64,000 nucleotides of DNA from an uncultured Chloroflexota bacterium. Lineage in GTDB: Bacteria > Chloroflexota > UBA11872. The stretch is taken from positions 372,001-436,000 of the forward strand of contig OY282448.1 of assembly GCA_958296175.1 (NCBI GenBank), in the 5' to 3' direction. The notes below the pieces were generated by a model. That model saw nothing but the letters and a program-made list of their open reading frames with translations, was not told the DNA's origin and made no database searches. Shown here piece by piece: positions 8,162 to 16,273 of this stretch; within the stretch, counting starts at the first letter, position 1, and every line of letters starts with the position of its first letter. Made by a program: the position numbers and the translations under genes.

Positions 8162-8754
8162 TGCGCAGCAGCCACGCGGACCTTCGCATTGGCGTGCTCG
8201 CCCTGCAGGGCGATTTCGCCGAGCACGTGCAGATGCTGGCCCGTCTGGGCGCCCAGGCCGTGGAAGTGCGGCGCCCGGCCGACCTGGACGGCATCGACGG
8301 CCTCATCCTGCCGGGCGGCGAGAGCACCACCATCGGGAACCTGATGGAGCGCAGCGGCCTGACCGCGCCCATCCAGCGCCTGGCGCGGAACGGCACGCCC
8401 ATGTGGGGCACCTGCGCGGGTCTCATTCTGATGGCACGCGGCGTGGGCCGCCGCCAGCCGCTGCTGCGGGTGATGGACGTGCAGGTGGAGCGCAACGCCT
8501 TCGGGCGGCAGCTGGACAGCTTCGAAGCGAACCTGGACATTGACGGTCTGCCCGGCGGCGCGTTCCGCGCCGTCTTCATTCGCGCCCCGGTCGTGCGCCG
8601 CTGCGGCCGGGGCGTGCGCGCCCTCAGCCGGCTGGACGACGGCGCCGTAGTGGCCGTGCAGCAGGACCGCCTGCTGGGCACCGCCTTCCATCCTGAACTC
8701 ACGGGGGACCCGCGCCTGCACGCGCACTTCATGGCCATGACGCGGCGCGCGTGA
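8161..8754 (+). CDS. pdxT: Pyridoxal 5'-phosphate synthase glutaminase subunit PdxT
   Basis: Class I glutamine amidotransferase that feeds ammonia to PdxS in the 12+12 PLP synthase complex. 197 residues. The catalytic triad is visible: Cys85 in WGTCAGL, His177 and Glu179 in FHPEL. The LPGGESTT oxyanion-region motif is at about 56-63. It starts at the pdxS stop (TAATG) and its own stop overlaps the next GTG (GTGA), so three genes are translationally coupled. Confidence 0.96.
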   Translation: MRSSHADLRIGVLALQGDFAEHVQMLARLGAQAVEVRRPADLDGIDGLILPGGESTTIGNLMERSGLTAPIQRLARNGTPMWGTCAGLILMARGVGRRQPLLRVMDVQVERNAFGRQLDSFEANLDIDGLPGGAFRAVFIRAPVVRRCGRGVRALSRLDDGAVVAVQQDRLLGTAFHPELTGDPRLHAHFMAMTRRA

Positions 8755-9734
8755 CGTTGCGCGTTTCCAAGCTGCGGGCCTGGCACCTGGGCGCTCTGGC
8801 GCTGGTGTGCCTGCAGGGGTGGCGCGGGCGTGAGGACGTGGCGCCGTCCGCGGAATCGACGCCGCTGATCGTCAGCGCCGCCGCCAGCGCCGTGCCCGGC
8901 CTGACGCCCGACGCGCACGGCTACGCGGCCTGGTCGGAGCGCGGCATTGCGGCCCTGGCCTTGGCCGAGTTCGTGCCCGACCGCCGACGCGCCAACCTGT
9001 CGGGCCTGGCGCTGACCGCCGCGGCCGGCGGCCAGACGGCGGACGAGCGCGGCCACGCGGCAACAGCCGCGCTGGTGGAGCGCCTGACCGCGGACGCGGC
9101 CGAGCGCGGGTACGTCAGCATCTTTGCGCGGCTGCCCAGCGGCAGCCGCTTCCGCGGCGTGTTCGGGGGCATGGGCTTCGCGCACGCGGCCAGCGAGGAC
9201 GTCTACGCGCGCCCGCCCGGTCCAGCCGCCGACCCCGAGCCGATCGAGGGGCTGCGGCCGGTGGAGCAGGCGGACGCCTGGGACGTTGCCCAGCTCTACC
9301 GCACCATCACCCCGGCCAGCCTGCAGCTGGCCGAAGCGCCGGGCGGGGAACGCCCCTCGGCCCCGCGGCGGCGGTTCTTGCTCAGCCCTGGCCGCGGCGA
9401 ACCCCAGCGGTTCATCGTGGCCGGCGAGCACGGCGCCGACGGCTGGGTCAGCCTGCACGCCGCCAACCGCGGGCGCCACACCGCGGCGCTTATGACGCAC
9501 CCGCGGCGGCGGGAGCTGACGCTGCCGCTGCTCCGCTTCGCCGTCTGGTCGCTGGCCAGCGCCGCCCAGCTGCCCATCCGCGTGGTGGTCCATCCGCACG
9601 AAGACGCCCTGCGGCGGGCCGCGGAAGCCGAGGGGTTCGTCAAGACCGACGTGCGCGACCTGCTGGTCAAGCACATGACCATCCGCATAGCCGCCGCCGT
9701 GCCGACGCAGGCGTTCGACCGGGCCACGAGTTAG
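8751..9734 (+). CDS. GNAT-like acetyltransferase-fold protein
   Basis: 327 residues, GTG start overlapping the pdxT stop (GTGA). The sequence reads like one or two GNAT modules. The first half has GHAATAALVERLTADAAERG followed by GMGFAHA, reminiscent of the acetyl-CoA-binding helix and the usual GF end strand. The second half (EGLRPVEQADAWDVAQLY) begins like another GNAT domain. The canonical Q/RxxGxG/A loop is not clean, so activity is uncertain. It follows PLP synthase and precedes the ATPase/tmk group. Homologues beside SpoIIIAA-like ATPases are known in Chloroflexota, but that is from memory. Substrate unknown. Confidence 0.55.
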   Translation: MTLRVSKLRAWHLGALALVCLQGWRGREDVAPSAESTPLIVSAAASAVPGLTPDAHGYAAWSERGIAALALAEFVPDRRRANLSGLALTAAAGGQTADERGHAATAALVERLTADAAERGYVSIFARLPSGSRFRGVFGGMGFAHAASEDVYARPPGPAADPEPIEGLRPVEQADAWDVAQLYRTITPASLQLAEAPGGERPSAPRRRFLLSPGRGEPQRFIVAGEHGADGWVSLHAANRGRHTAALMTHPRRRELTLPLLRFAVWSLASAAQLPIRVVVHPHEDALRRAAEAEGFVKTDVRDLLVKHMTIRIAAAVPTQAFDRATS

Positions 9735-9740
9735 CCCCGC

Positions 9741-11258
9741 GTGAGCGACCCACACCCGCCCGCCCCGCCGGCCACGGTGGACGTTCCGCACATTGGCGCG
9801 GACGACGCCGACGAGCTGGAGGCCATGGTAGACGCCCTGCCGCAGGATCTGCAGACCGGGCTGCGGGCGCTGCCGGGCTGGACCGAGCTGGTGGAGCTGG
9901 TGCTGGACCTGGGGCGGGCGCCCGAGGTGCGGCTGAGCGACGGCGCCGAACGCTGCCTGCCCTGGCGCGTGCAGGCGCGGCACCTGGAGGCGGTGGTCGA
10001 GGCCGTGGGCGAGTTCACCGCCGACAACCGCGCCGGCGTGCCCGGCACGCTGCACCGCTTTTCGGCCATCCGCAACCGCACGGGGCGCGTGGTGGGGCTG
10101 ACCGTTCGCCGCGGGCGCGCGCTGTACGGCACCACCGCCATCGTGGCCGACATCGTGGCCGCCGGGCCCAGCGTGCTGCTGCTGGGGCCGCCCGGCGTGG
10201 GCAAAACCACCATGCTGCGCGAAATGGCGCGCGTGCTGGCCAACGAGCACGGCACGCGCGTGGTGGTGGTGGACACGTCCAACGAGATCGGCGGCGACGG
10301 CGACGTGCCGCATCCCGGCATCGGCCGCGCGCGCCGCATGCAGGTCGCCGCGCCGGACCGCCAGCACCGCGTGATGATCGAGGCGGTGGAAAACCACATG
10401 CCCCAGGTTATTGTGGTGGACGAAATCGGCACCGAGCTGGAAGCCGAAGCCGCGCGCACCATTGCCGAGCGTGGCGTGCGCCTGATTGCCACCGCCCACG
10501 GCCAGACGCTGGACAACGTGCTGCTGAACCCGCTGCTAAGCGACCTGGTTGGCGGCGTCGAGTCCGTCACCCTGGGCGACGACGAGGCGCGGCGGCGGGG
10601 CACCCAGAAAACCGTGCTGGAACGCCGCTCGGCGCCCACCTTCGACACGCTGATCGAGCTGCACTCGCGCGACGCCTTCGTGATCCACAACAACGTGGCG
10701 GCTTCCGTGGACGCTATCCTGAGCGGCCGCGCGATGCGCGCGGAGTCGCGCATGCGGCTGGCCGACGGCCGCGTGCTGCGCGAAACCCTGGCCGAAAACC
10801 GCGTGAGCCTGGACCCCAAACCGCCCCTGCCCGCCGACGCCGACGCCAACGCGAGCGCCGGCGGCAGCGCCGAACCCCAAGACAACGGCCGCCTCCACGT
10901 CCTGCCCTTTGGCGTCAGCCGCAGCCGCTTCGAACACGCCATTGCCAACAGCGCCAGCGACGAGGTGCGGCTGGTGCGCCACCTGAGCCAGGCCGACGTG
11001 GTGGTGACCCTGCGCAGCTTCCACCGCAAGCGGGCGCGCGTGCTGCGCGACGCCGAAGCGCGCGCCGTGCCGGTCTTCGTGCTGCGCAGCAACACCCTGA
11101 CGCAGATGGAGGCCTGCCTGGCGGCGCTGCTCGACGCCGAACGCCCGCCGCCCGACGAGCCGCGGCCCGGCGCAGCGGCGGGCGGCGCGCCCAGCGGCAA
11201 CGGCGCGCCGCGGCAGCGGCTGCGCACCACCCTGGACCCGCGGCCGCGGCGGCAATGA
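9741..11258 (+). CDS. SpoIIIAA/Ycf45-like AAA ATPase
   Basis: 505 residues, GTG start. Residues ~30-140 form the accessory region with RCLPWRVQARHLE. Walker A GPPGVGKTT is at 149-157 and Walker B VIVVDEIG near 225-232, followed by a sensor-like LIATAHGQT. The family includes plastid Ycf45 and bacterial single-stranded-nucleic-acid-binding R3H ATPases; no clear R3H motif is visible here. The C-terminal LHVLPFGVSRSRFE to LRSNTLTQMEACL block is the typical Ycf45 tail. It overlaps tmk (ATGA, 11255-11258). A nucleic-acid-linked role is likely, but the exact function of the family is unsettled. Confidence 0.85.
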   Translation: MSDPHPPAPPATVDVPHIGADDADELEAMVDALPQDLQTGLRALPGWTELVELVLDLGRAPEVRLSDGAERCLPWRVQARHLEAVVEAVGEFTADNRAGVPGTLHRFSAIRNRTGRVVGLTVRRGRALYGTTAIVADIVAAGPSVLLLGPPGVGKTTMLREMARVLANEHGTRVVVVDTSNEIGGDGDVPHPGIGRARRMQVAAPDRQHRVMIEAVENHMPQVIVVDEIGTELEAEAARTIAERGVRLIATAHGQTLDNVLLNPLLSDLVGGVESVTLGDDEARRRGTQKTVLERRSAPTFDTLIELHSRDAFVIHNNVAASVDAILSGRAMRAESRMRLADGRVLRETLAENRVSLDPKPPLPADADANASAGGSAEPQDNGRLHVLPFGVSRSRFEHAIANSASDEVRLVRHLSQADVVVTLRSFHRKRARVLRDAEARAVPVFVLRSNTLTQMEACLAALLDAERPPPDEPRPGAAAGGAPSGNGAPRQRLRTTLDPRPRRQ

Positions 11259-11968
11259 TCGACGGCCACCCCCAGGGGCTGTTCGTCGTCTTCGAAGGCC
11301 CGGAAGGCAGCGGCAAGACCACGCAGGCCCAGCTGCTGGCCGACGCCCTGCGCCAGCGGGGGCTGGACGTGGACGTCACCCGCGAACCGGGCGGCACCGA
11401 CCTGGGCGAGCGCGTGCGCCGCATCCTGCTGCTCGACCAGGACATGCAAGCCGTTGCCCCCCGTGTGCAGGCGCTGCTGGTGTCCGCCGCCCGCGCCCAG
11501 CACGTGGCGCAGCGCATCCGTCCGCACCTGGAACGCGGCGGCGTGGTGATCTGCGACCGCTTCACGGCCTCCATGCGCGCCTATCAAGGCGCCGGCTTCC
11601 GCCTGCGGCGGCGGGACATGGAGCAGCTGGCCGCGTTTGCGGTGGACGGCGCCGCCCCGGACCTGACCGTGCTGCTCGACCTGGACGTGACCCTGGGCCT
11701 GCGGCGCAGCCTCTCGCACCGCGGCACCGATTGGGAAAAGGCCGGCGGCGTGAACTGGCACCACCTGGCCTTTCACGAGCGCGTGCGCGAGTCATACCTC
11801 CTGCAAGCGCGCGAGGACCCCGACCGCTGGCTCGTGGCCGACGCGGCCTCGCCCCCGGCCGACATTGCCGACCAGGTGATGCACCGCCTGCGGGACGCGC
11901 TGGAACGCCGCGAGCTGCGCCGCGCCACCGAGCCCGTCCAGCGCCCGCTGCCGCTCGGTATCGCATAA
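11255..11968 (+). CDS. tmk: Thymidylate kinase
   Basis: Phosphorylates dTMP to dTDP with ATP; cytosolic, essential for dTTP supply. 237 residues. P-loop FEGPEGSGKTT (13-23), TREPGGT (46-52), the dTMP-binding DRF motif near residue 99 followed by MRAYQGAG, and a LID-like segment are all present. ATG start overlaps the stop of the ATPase gene. The C-terminus is about 20 residues longer than usual (RRATEPVQRPLPLGIA), and that tail is encoded by a DNA segment repeated twice more behind the stop codon. Confidence 0.96.
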   Translation: MIDGHPQGLFVVFEGPEGSGKTTQAQLLADALRQRGLDVDVTREPGGTDLGERVRRILLLDQDMQAVAPRVQALLVSAARAQHVAQRIRPHLERGGVVICDRFTASMRAYQGAGFRLRRRDMEQLAAFAVDGAAPDLTVLLDLDVTLGLRRSLSHRGTDWEKAGGVNWHHLAFHERVRESYLLQAREDPDRWLVADAASPPADIADQVMHRLRDALERRELRRATEPVQRPLPLGIA

Positions 11969-12075
11969 GCCCGCCCCGCCGACGCGCCCACCCAGCGCCG
12001 GCTGCCGCTCGGCATAGCGTAAGCCCGCCCCGCCACCGAGCCCGTCCAGCGCCCGCCGCTCGGCATCGCGTAAGC
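11924..12075 (+). repeat. Tandem repeat derived from the tmk 3' end (three units)
   Basis: Unit 1 (11924-11980) holds the last tmk codons and stop. Unit 2 (11981-12034) and unit 3 (12035-12075, truncated) repeat them with substitutions and small deletions. Shared core: CCGCTCGGYATMGCRTAAGC. Each copy retains the TAA at the same place. Period is about 54-57 bp. Confidence 0.85.
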
Positions 12076-12115
12076 TTTCCATGCCGCGCCCGCCGACGCG
12101 CCGAACGGACGCCCG

Positions 12116-12445
12116 CTGAAACTCTTTCTAGGCATCGTGCAGGAACCCGACGCCGACGCGCTGGCCGACGAGCTGATCGCGGCGGGATTTCGCTTCACGC
12201 GCGTGCCAACCGCAGGCAGCTTCCTGCGCGAGTCCAACGTCACCTTCATGCTGGGCGTAGACGACGACCGCATCGGCGACCTGCTCACCCTGGTGCGCCG
12301 CAACTCCACCACGCGCATGCAAATCGTCAGCCCCTTGCCCGCCGCCCAAGACCCGGTGGAAGCCCGCCTGCCCTTCCCAATCGAAGTCCAGGTCGGCGGC
12401 GCCGCCATGTTCATGTTCGACCTGGACCGCGTCGAACAACTCTAA
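12116..12445 (+). CDS. PII-like cyclic-di-AMP receptor homologue (DarA/PstA/YaaQ, DUF970)
   Basis: 109 codons. The family begins MKL..AIVQ and extends about 109 residues; here that start corresponds to LKLFLGIVQ beginning at CTG 12116. The first ATG/GTG-type codon (GTG 12137) would remove the first beta strand, so I take CTG as the start. The remaining sequence fits the family well: FRFTRVPTAGSFLRESNVTFMLGVDDD, then IVSPLP and the C-terminal GGAAMFMFDL strand. DarA proteins are homotrimers that bind c-di-AMP through loops. Location directly behind tmk is the classic context. There is no strong Shine-Dalgarno, only GGA at 12107-12109. Confidence 0.88.
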   Translation: MKLFLGIVQEPDADALADELIAAGFRFTRVPTAGSFLRESNVTFMLGVDDDRIGDLLTLVRRNSTTRMQIVSPLPAAQDPVEARLPFPIEVQVGGAAMFMFDLDRVEQL

Positions 12446-12781
12446 GCCCCCCGCCACACCCCCGAGGCCGCTCCCTGACGGGGCTGGCGGTGCCGCTGAA
12501 GGTGCAGCACACCCCCGGAGACCGCTCCCCATTCTTCCCCTCTCCCTGGAGGGAGAGGGCAGGGTGAGGGGGAGACGCCGCGCTGCCACGGAATGCGTGT
12601 GTGGAGCGCCAGCCCGATGGCGAAGCCCCTGCCCGCCCCGTCGCCGCCCCTCCCCTCGCCTGGAGAGGCGGTGGACGGAACGCTGTGCACCTGCGCGCCC
12701 CTCGCCGCGCGACCGTCGGGCGAGGGTTAGGGTGAGGGGCATCATCAATGGACGCGCAGATTCCAAAGGACTGGACGACCG
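12446..12781. other. Non-coding stretch with palindromic repeats
   Basis: 336 bases without a convincing gene. It holds repeat copy B (12538-12559), a related imperfect hairpin around CTCGCCTGGAGAGGCG (12656-12671), and a tail GGGCGAGGGTTAGGGTGAGGG (about 12719-12738) that resembles the tail of the other repeats. Short open frames here are artefacts of the repeat. Confidence 0.6.
12538..12572. repeat. CCCTCTCCCT palindromic repeat, copy B
   Basis: CCCTCTCCCT (12538-12547) pairs with AGGGAGAGGG (12550-12559) with only GG between, followed by the conserved tail CAGGGTGAGGG. The same stem and tail occur at 16006-16038. Confidence 0.8.
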
Positions 12782-13549
12782 ATGGGACGACTCGAAGGGC
12801 AGGCAGCGCTCGTGACGGGCGCGGGTACGGGGATCGGGCGCGCCAGCGCGGTTGCGTTGGCTGCCGAGGGCGCGGCGCTGGCGCTGGCGGGGCGGCGGCC
12901 GGCGCCGCTGGATCGGACGGCGGAAGCGATTCGCGCCGGCGGCGGCCGCGCGCTGGTTCTGCCCGCCGACGTGGCCGACCCCGCGGCCGCGCGCCGACTG
13001 GTGGCCCAGACCGAAGCGCGCCTCGGGCGTCTGGACGTGCTGGTCAACAACGCGGGCGTCAACGTCGGGCGGCGCAGCGTGGGATCGCTCGACCCCGCCG
13101 ATTTGGACGCCGTGCTGCGCGTGAACCTGACGGCCCCGCTGGTGCTCACCCAGGCGGCGCTGCCGGGCATGCTGGCGCGCGGCTCGGGCACCATCATCAC
13201 CGTGGGATCCATGGCCGCCGTGAACGCCAGCCCCATGGCCGGCGCGGCCTACAGCGCGTCGAAAGCCGCCGTGGCAAACCTGATGCAGAACGTCAACCAC
13301 GAATACCGCGCCCGCGGCGTGCGCGCCTGCACGATTCACCCGGGCGAGGTGGACACGCCAATACTGGAAGGCCGTGCGCTCGTGCCCGACGCGGCGGCGC
13401 GGGCGACCATGATGCGGGCCGAGGACGTTGCCGACGTCATTTGCCTGTGCGCCTGCCTGCCGCCCCGCACGGCGATTGAAGACGTCCAGATGCGCCCGAC
13501 GTTCCTGCGCGACATCCGCGCCGACCTGGAGTCTGCCCTGAAGGCCTAG
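12782..13549 (+). CDS. Short-chain dehydrogenase/reductase
   Basis: Classical SDR of 255 residues, NAD(P)-dependent oxidoreductase. Cofactor motif TGAGTGIG (12-19), NNAG near 88-91, catalytic Ser143, Tyr157 and Lys161 (YSASK) are all present, and HPGEVDTP follows as usual. The Arg-rich segment after beta2 (LAGRRPAPL) suggests NADPH preference, tentatively. Substrate unknown. It converges with the aldolase gene on the opposite strand; their 3' ends overlap by 4 bases. Confidence 0.92.
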   Translation: MGRLEGQAALVTGAGTGIGRASAVALAAEGAALALAGRRPAPLDRTAEAIRAGGGRALVLPADVADPAAARRLVAQTEARLGRLDVLVNNAGVNVGRRSVGSLDPADLDAVLRVNLTAPLVLTQAALPGMLARGSGTIITVGSMAAVNASPMAGAAYSASKAAVANLMQNVNHEYRARGVRACTIHPGEVDTPILEGRALVPDAAARATMMRAEDVADVICLCACLPPRTAIEDVQMRPTFLRDIRADLESALKA

Positions 13550-14295
13550 CGCCGCGCTTTTGCCAGGAAGCCCTGCGCGCCGCTGTTCAGCCAGGGCGTG
13601 AAGGCGGTGGTCACAAAGGTCACGCCCATATCCAGGAAGCGTCCGACCGTGTCGTCGTTGACCAGCGTTCCCGCCGGGCGGCCCGACGCGACGATGGTGC
13701 GCAGCGCGCGCTCGATGACGGCCTGCACCTCGGGATGGGTGCTGTCCATATGCCCCAGGCTCTGCCCCAGGTCGCCGGGCGCGACGTAGAACACGTCCAC
13801 ACCCTCCACGTGCAGAATCTCGTCCAGGTTCTGCACCGCCGCAATGTCCTCGATCAGGATGATGGCCAGCGTCTCGTCGTTGGCGCGCTGCAGGAAGTCG
13901 GGCACGCCGTATCCCTGGCGCGAGGTGGCCATGCCGCGCTTGCCCAAGGGCGCAAACTTGGCGGCGTTGGCCACGGCCTCGGCTTGCTGGCGCGTGTCGA
14001 CGTGCGGCACGCACACGCCCTGCGCGCCCAGGTCCAGCGCGCGGTAAATGGGGCCGTAGCGGTTTTCGTTGACCCGCACGATGGAGGTCATGCCCCACAG
14101 GTCGGCCGCGCGCGTCATGTCGGCAATGTCGCCGTAGTCCAGCGGCCCGTGCTCGCCCTCCAGCCACACGGCGTCGAATCCCAGCGGCCCAAGCGCGTCG
14201 ATCAGGTCCGGCGACATGGCCGGCCCCATCACCCCGGCCGCCACTTGGCCGGCGGCAAGCCTGCGCAACACGCGGTTCGGTCGAATCTCGGGCAT
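13546..14295 (-). CDS. HpcH/HpaI-type aldolase
   Basis: Class II, metal-dependent aldolase of the 4-hydroxy-2-oxoheptanedioate/2-dehydro-3-deoxyglucarate family, 249 residues. Key features: LEGEHGPLD with the catalytic His near residue 49, the metal-site Glu in IILIEDIAA and Asp in APGDLGQSLG. These enzymes cleave 2-oxo-4-hydroxy acids to pyruvate plus an aldehyde. It is divergent from the sulfatase gene (138 bp apart) and convergent with the SDR. Together with the sulfatases and the enolase-superfamily gene it suggests breakdown of sugar acids or sulfated organics, which is inference. Confidence 0.9.
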   Translation of the reverse strand: MPEIRPNRVLRRLAAGQVAAGVMGPAMSPDLIDALGPLGFDAVWLEGEHGPLDYGDIADMTRAADLWGMTSIVRVNENRYGPIYRALDLGAQGVCVPHVDTRQQAEAVANAAKFAPLGKRGMATSRQGYGVPDFLQRANDETLAIILIEDIAAVQNLDEILHVEGVDVFYVAPGDLGQSLGHMDSTHPEVQAVIERALRTIVASGRPAGTLVNDDTVGRFLDMGVTFVTTAFTPWLNSGAQGFLAKARR

Positions 14296-14433
14296 GGCGG
14301 CATCCTCGGCGCGTCAGTTGCTTGCAGTGTGGCCGACCTCCCCGCCCGCCGCCACCCAGCGTCCATCGTCAGGCAGGCGCCGTCCTCGATCGGCTAGGCT
14401 CAGGCGCCCGCCGCCCGTCCCGCCAGTCATCCC

Positions 14434-15945
14434 ATGCCTGAACGCAAACCGCACATCCTGCTGCTGATCAACGACGAGCACCGCCCCGACGTGCTGCCCA
14501 TCGAGGGCAACCCGCACGTGCGCACGCCCACGCTGGACTGGCTGTTCTCCGAGGGGTTCTACTTCCGCAACGCCTACACGCCCTCGCCCATCTGCGTGCC
14601 GGCGCGGCAGAGCTTTCTGTCGGGCCTGTACCCGCGCAACTGCGGCAGCCTGAACTTCGGCGACGCCATGCCCAGCGAGGTGCTGACCATCCCCGGGCAC
14701 TTGTCGCGTTACGGCTACACCACCTGCGCGGCCGGCAAGATGCACTTCGTGGGTCCCGACCAGATGCACGGCTGGCACCAGCGCATCGGGCGCGACATCG
14801 TGGGGCGCAACGGCTACGCGCCGGCCGACGACCCGCAGCACCAGGCGCTGATCGAGCGCGAACCCGGCACCGGGTCATGGCCGAACAAGGTCAAGATGGA
14901 AATCGCCAACGCCCGCGCCGGGCGCGGCCACTGGTTGCAGCACGACCGCTACTCGGTGGACGGCGCGCTGATGTATCTGGACGAGCACTTCGTCGACGAG
15001 CCCTACGACCGCACCAACCCCGCCCCGCTGTGCCTGGCCGTCAGCCTCTGGTCGCCGCACTACCCTTATCAATGCCCCGAAGACCTGTTCGCCTATTACC
15101 TGCGGCGCGTCGAGCCGTACGTGGAAGACGTGCCGGACCATTTCGAATGCCCGGACTTCTTTAAAGTCAAGGTTGGCCGCGACGTCACCTACCGCGAAGC
15201 GCGTCGGGCCACGGCGGCCTATTACGGCATGATCGAGTGGATGGACGCGCAGTTCGGGCGCGTGATCGACAAGCTGCGCGAGCTGGACGTGCTGGACGAC
15301 TTCGTGGTCTGCTTCCTCTCCGATCACGGCGAGATGCTGGGCCAGAAAGGGCTGTGGGAAAAGCAGCAATACTTCGAAGGTTCGGCGCGCGTGCCCTTCG
15401 CCGTCCGCTGGCCGCAGCGCTACCCGGGCGGCGGCGCAACCATCCACCGCAACGTCTCGCTGGTCGACCTGTTCCCCACGCTCTGCGACGTTGCCAACGT
15501 GCCGATTCCCGACGGACTGGACGGGCGCTCCGTGGCCCCGCTGCTGGCCGGCCAGGACGCCGACTGGCCCGACGACGTCTACAGCGAACTCTGGGCCGTG
15601 CACAACGGCCCCTCGGTGATGGTCAAACACGGCAGCCTGAAACTCTTCCGCTTCGACGGCAGCGAAGGCGTGCTGACGCAGGACGGCAGCGCGCCGCAGC
15701 GCCCGGACCAGCTCTACGACCTGGCCGCCGACCCTGACGAAACCACCAACCTGATCGACGACCCGGCCTACGCCGACCGCCTGGACGCCCTGCGCGCCCG
15801 CCTGGACGCCCTGCCCCACCCGCGCGTAAAAGACGCCAACAACCGCTTCGCCGGCTCAGCCCGCGCCCCCTACCAATCAAAAACCCGAGGCGTCCCCCCA
15901 GCCGCCCGCCCCAAGATTCCCGACACCGGCGCGCCAACCGCCTGA
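14434..15945 (+). CDS. Sulfatase, choline-sulfatase/arylsulfatase type
   Basis: 503 residues. Hydrolyses a sulfate (or related) ester. The Cys54 of SPICVPARQS lies in a C-x-P-x-R motif, the site for conversion to formylglycine by a maturase. Metal ligands: the N-terminal NDEH (13-16) and D297/H298 in SDHGEML. No signal peptide is seen, so it is probably cytoplasmic like many choline-sulfatases. The C-terminus is Pro/Ala-rich. A TAGGCT box (14395-14400) lies in the divergent promoter region. No Shine-Dalgarno stands out before the ATG. Confidence 0.92.
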   Translation: MPERKPHILLLINDEHRPDVLPIEGNPHVRTPTLDWLFSEGFYFRNAYTPSPICVPARQSFLSGLYPRNCGSLNFGDAMPSEVLTIPGHLSRYGYTTCAAGKMHFVGPDQMHGWHQRIGRDIVGRNGYAPADDPQHQALIEREPGTGSWPNKVKMEIANARAGRGHWLQHDRYSVDGALMYLDEHFVDEPYDRTNPAPLCLAVSLWSPHYPYQCPEDLFAYYLRRVEPYVEDVPDHFECPDFFKVKVGRDVTYREARRATAAYYGMIEWMDAQFGRVIDKLRELDVLDDFVVCFLSDHGEMLGQKGLWEKQQYFEGSARVPFAVRWPQRYPGGGATIHRNVSLVDLFPTLCDVANVPIPDGLDGRSVAPLLAGQDADWPDDVYSELWAVHNGPSVMVKHGSLKLFRFDGSEGVLTQDGSAPQRPDQLYDLAADPDETTNLIDDPAYADRLDALRARLDALPHPRVKDANNRFAGSARAPYQSKTRGVPPAARPKIPDTGAPTA

Positions 15946-15963
15946 GCAAGCCCAGGCGCTTTC

Positions 15964-16041
15964 TCACCCTCTCCCTGAGGTGAGCAAGCGCAGGCGCAAT
16001 TCCCACCCTCTCCCTCAGGGAGAGGGCAGGGTGAGGGCCTC
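15964..16041. repeat. CCCTCTCCCT palindromic repeats, copies C and D
   Basis: Two adjacent elements. First, CTCACCCTCTCCCTGAGGTGAG (15963-15984), a degenerate hairpin. Second, CCCTCTCCCT (16006-16015) pairing with AGGGAGAGGG (16017-16026) around one base, then the tail CAGGGTGAGGG. They lie in the 328-bp non-coding stretch between the sulfatase and the CurA-like gene; the rest of that stretch (16042-16273) shows nothing recognisable. Confidence 0.75.
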
Positions 16042-16273
16042 CGCCAGCGCTCGACACGGCGCGCAGACAGCGGCCGCCGCTCCCGCGCCGGGGCTCGATC
16101 ACAACTACCGGAAGCACGGCGCAGCGGAGCACGACCCCGCGCCCGGCTGCACGGCGGCGCACGAACGTTGCGCGGACGTGCTGCATGGCCGCTGGTTGCG
16201 GACTCGGGGGCTGACGCCTACCGTTGGCGGCTGGCGTTGGTGGGTGAAGTGAGCGGGTGGGATGCGTGAGGCG

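Noticed and set aside
8049..10499. 816-codon antisense frame over pdxT and the ATPase
   Set aside because: His/Gln/Ala-rich antisense composition and conserved genes on the other strand.
12442..12690. 82-codon minus-strand frame after the PII-like gene
   Set aside because: Made of the palindromic repeat; no ribosome site or homology visible.
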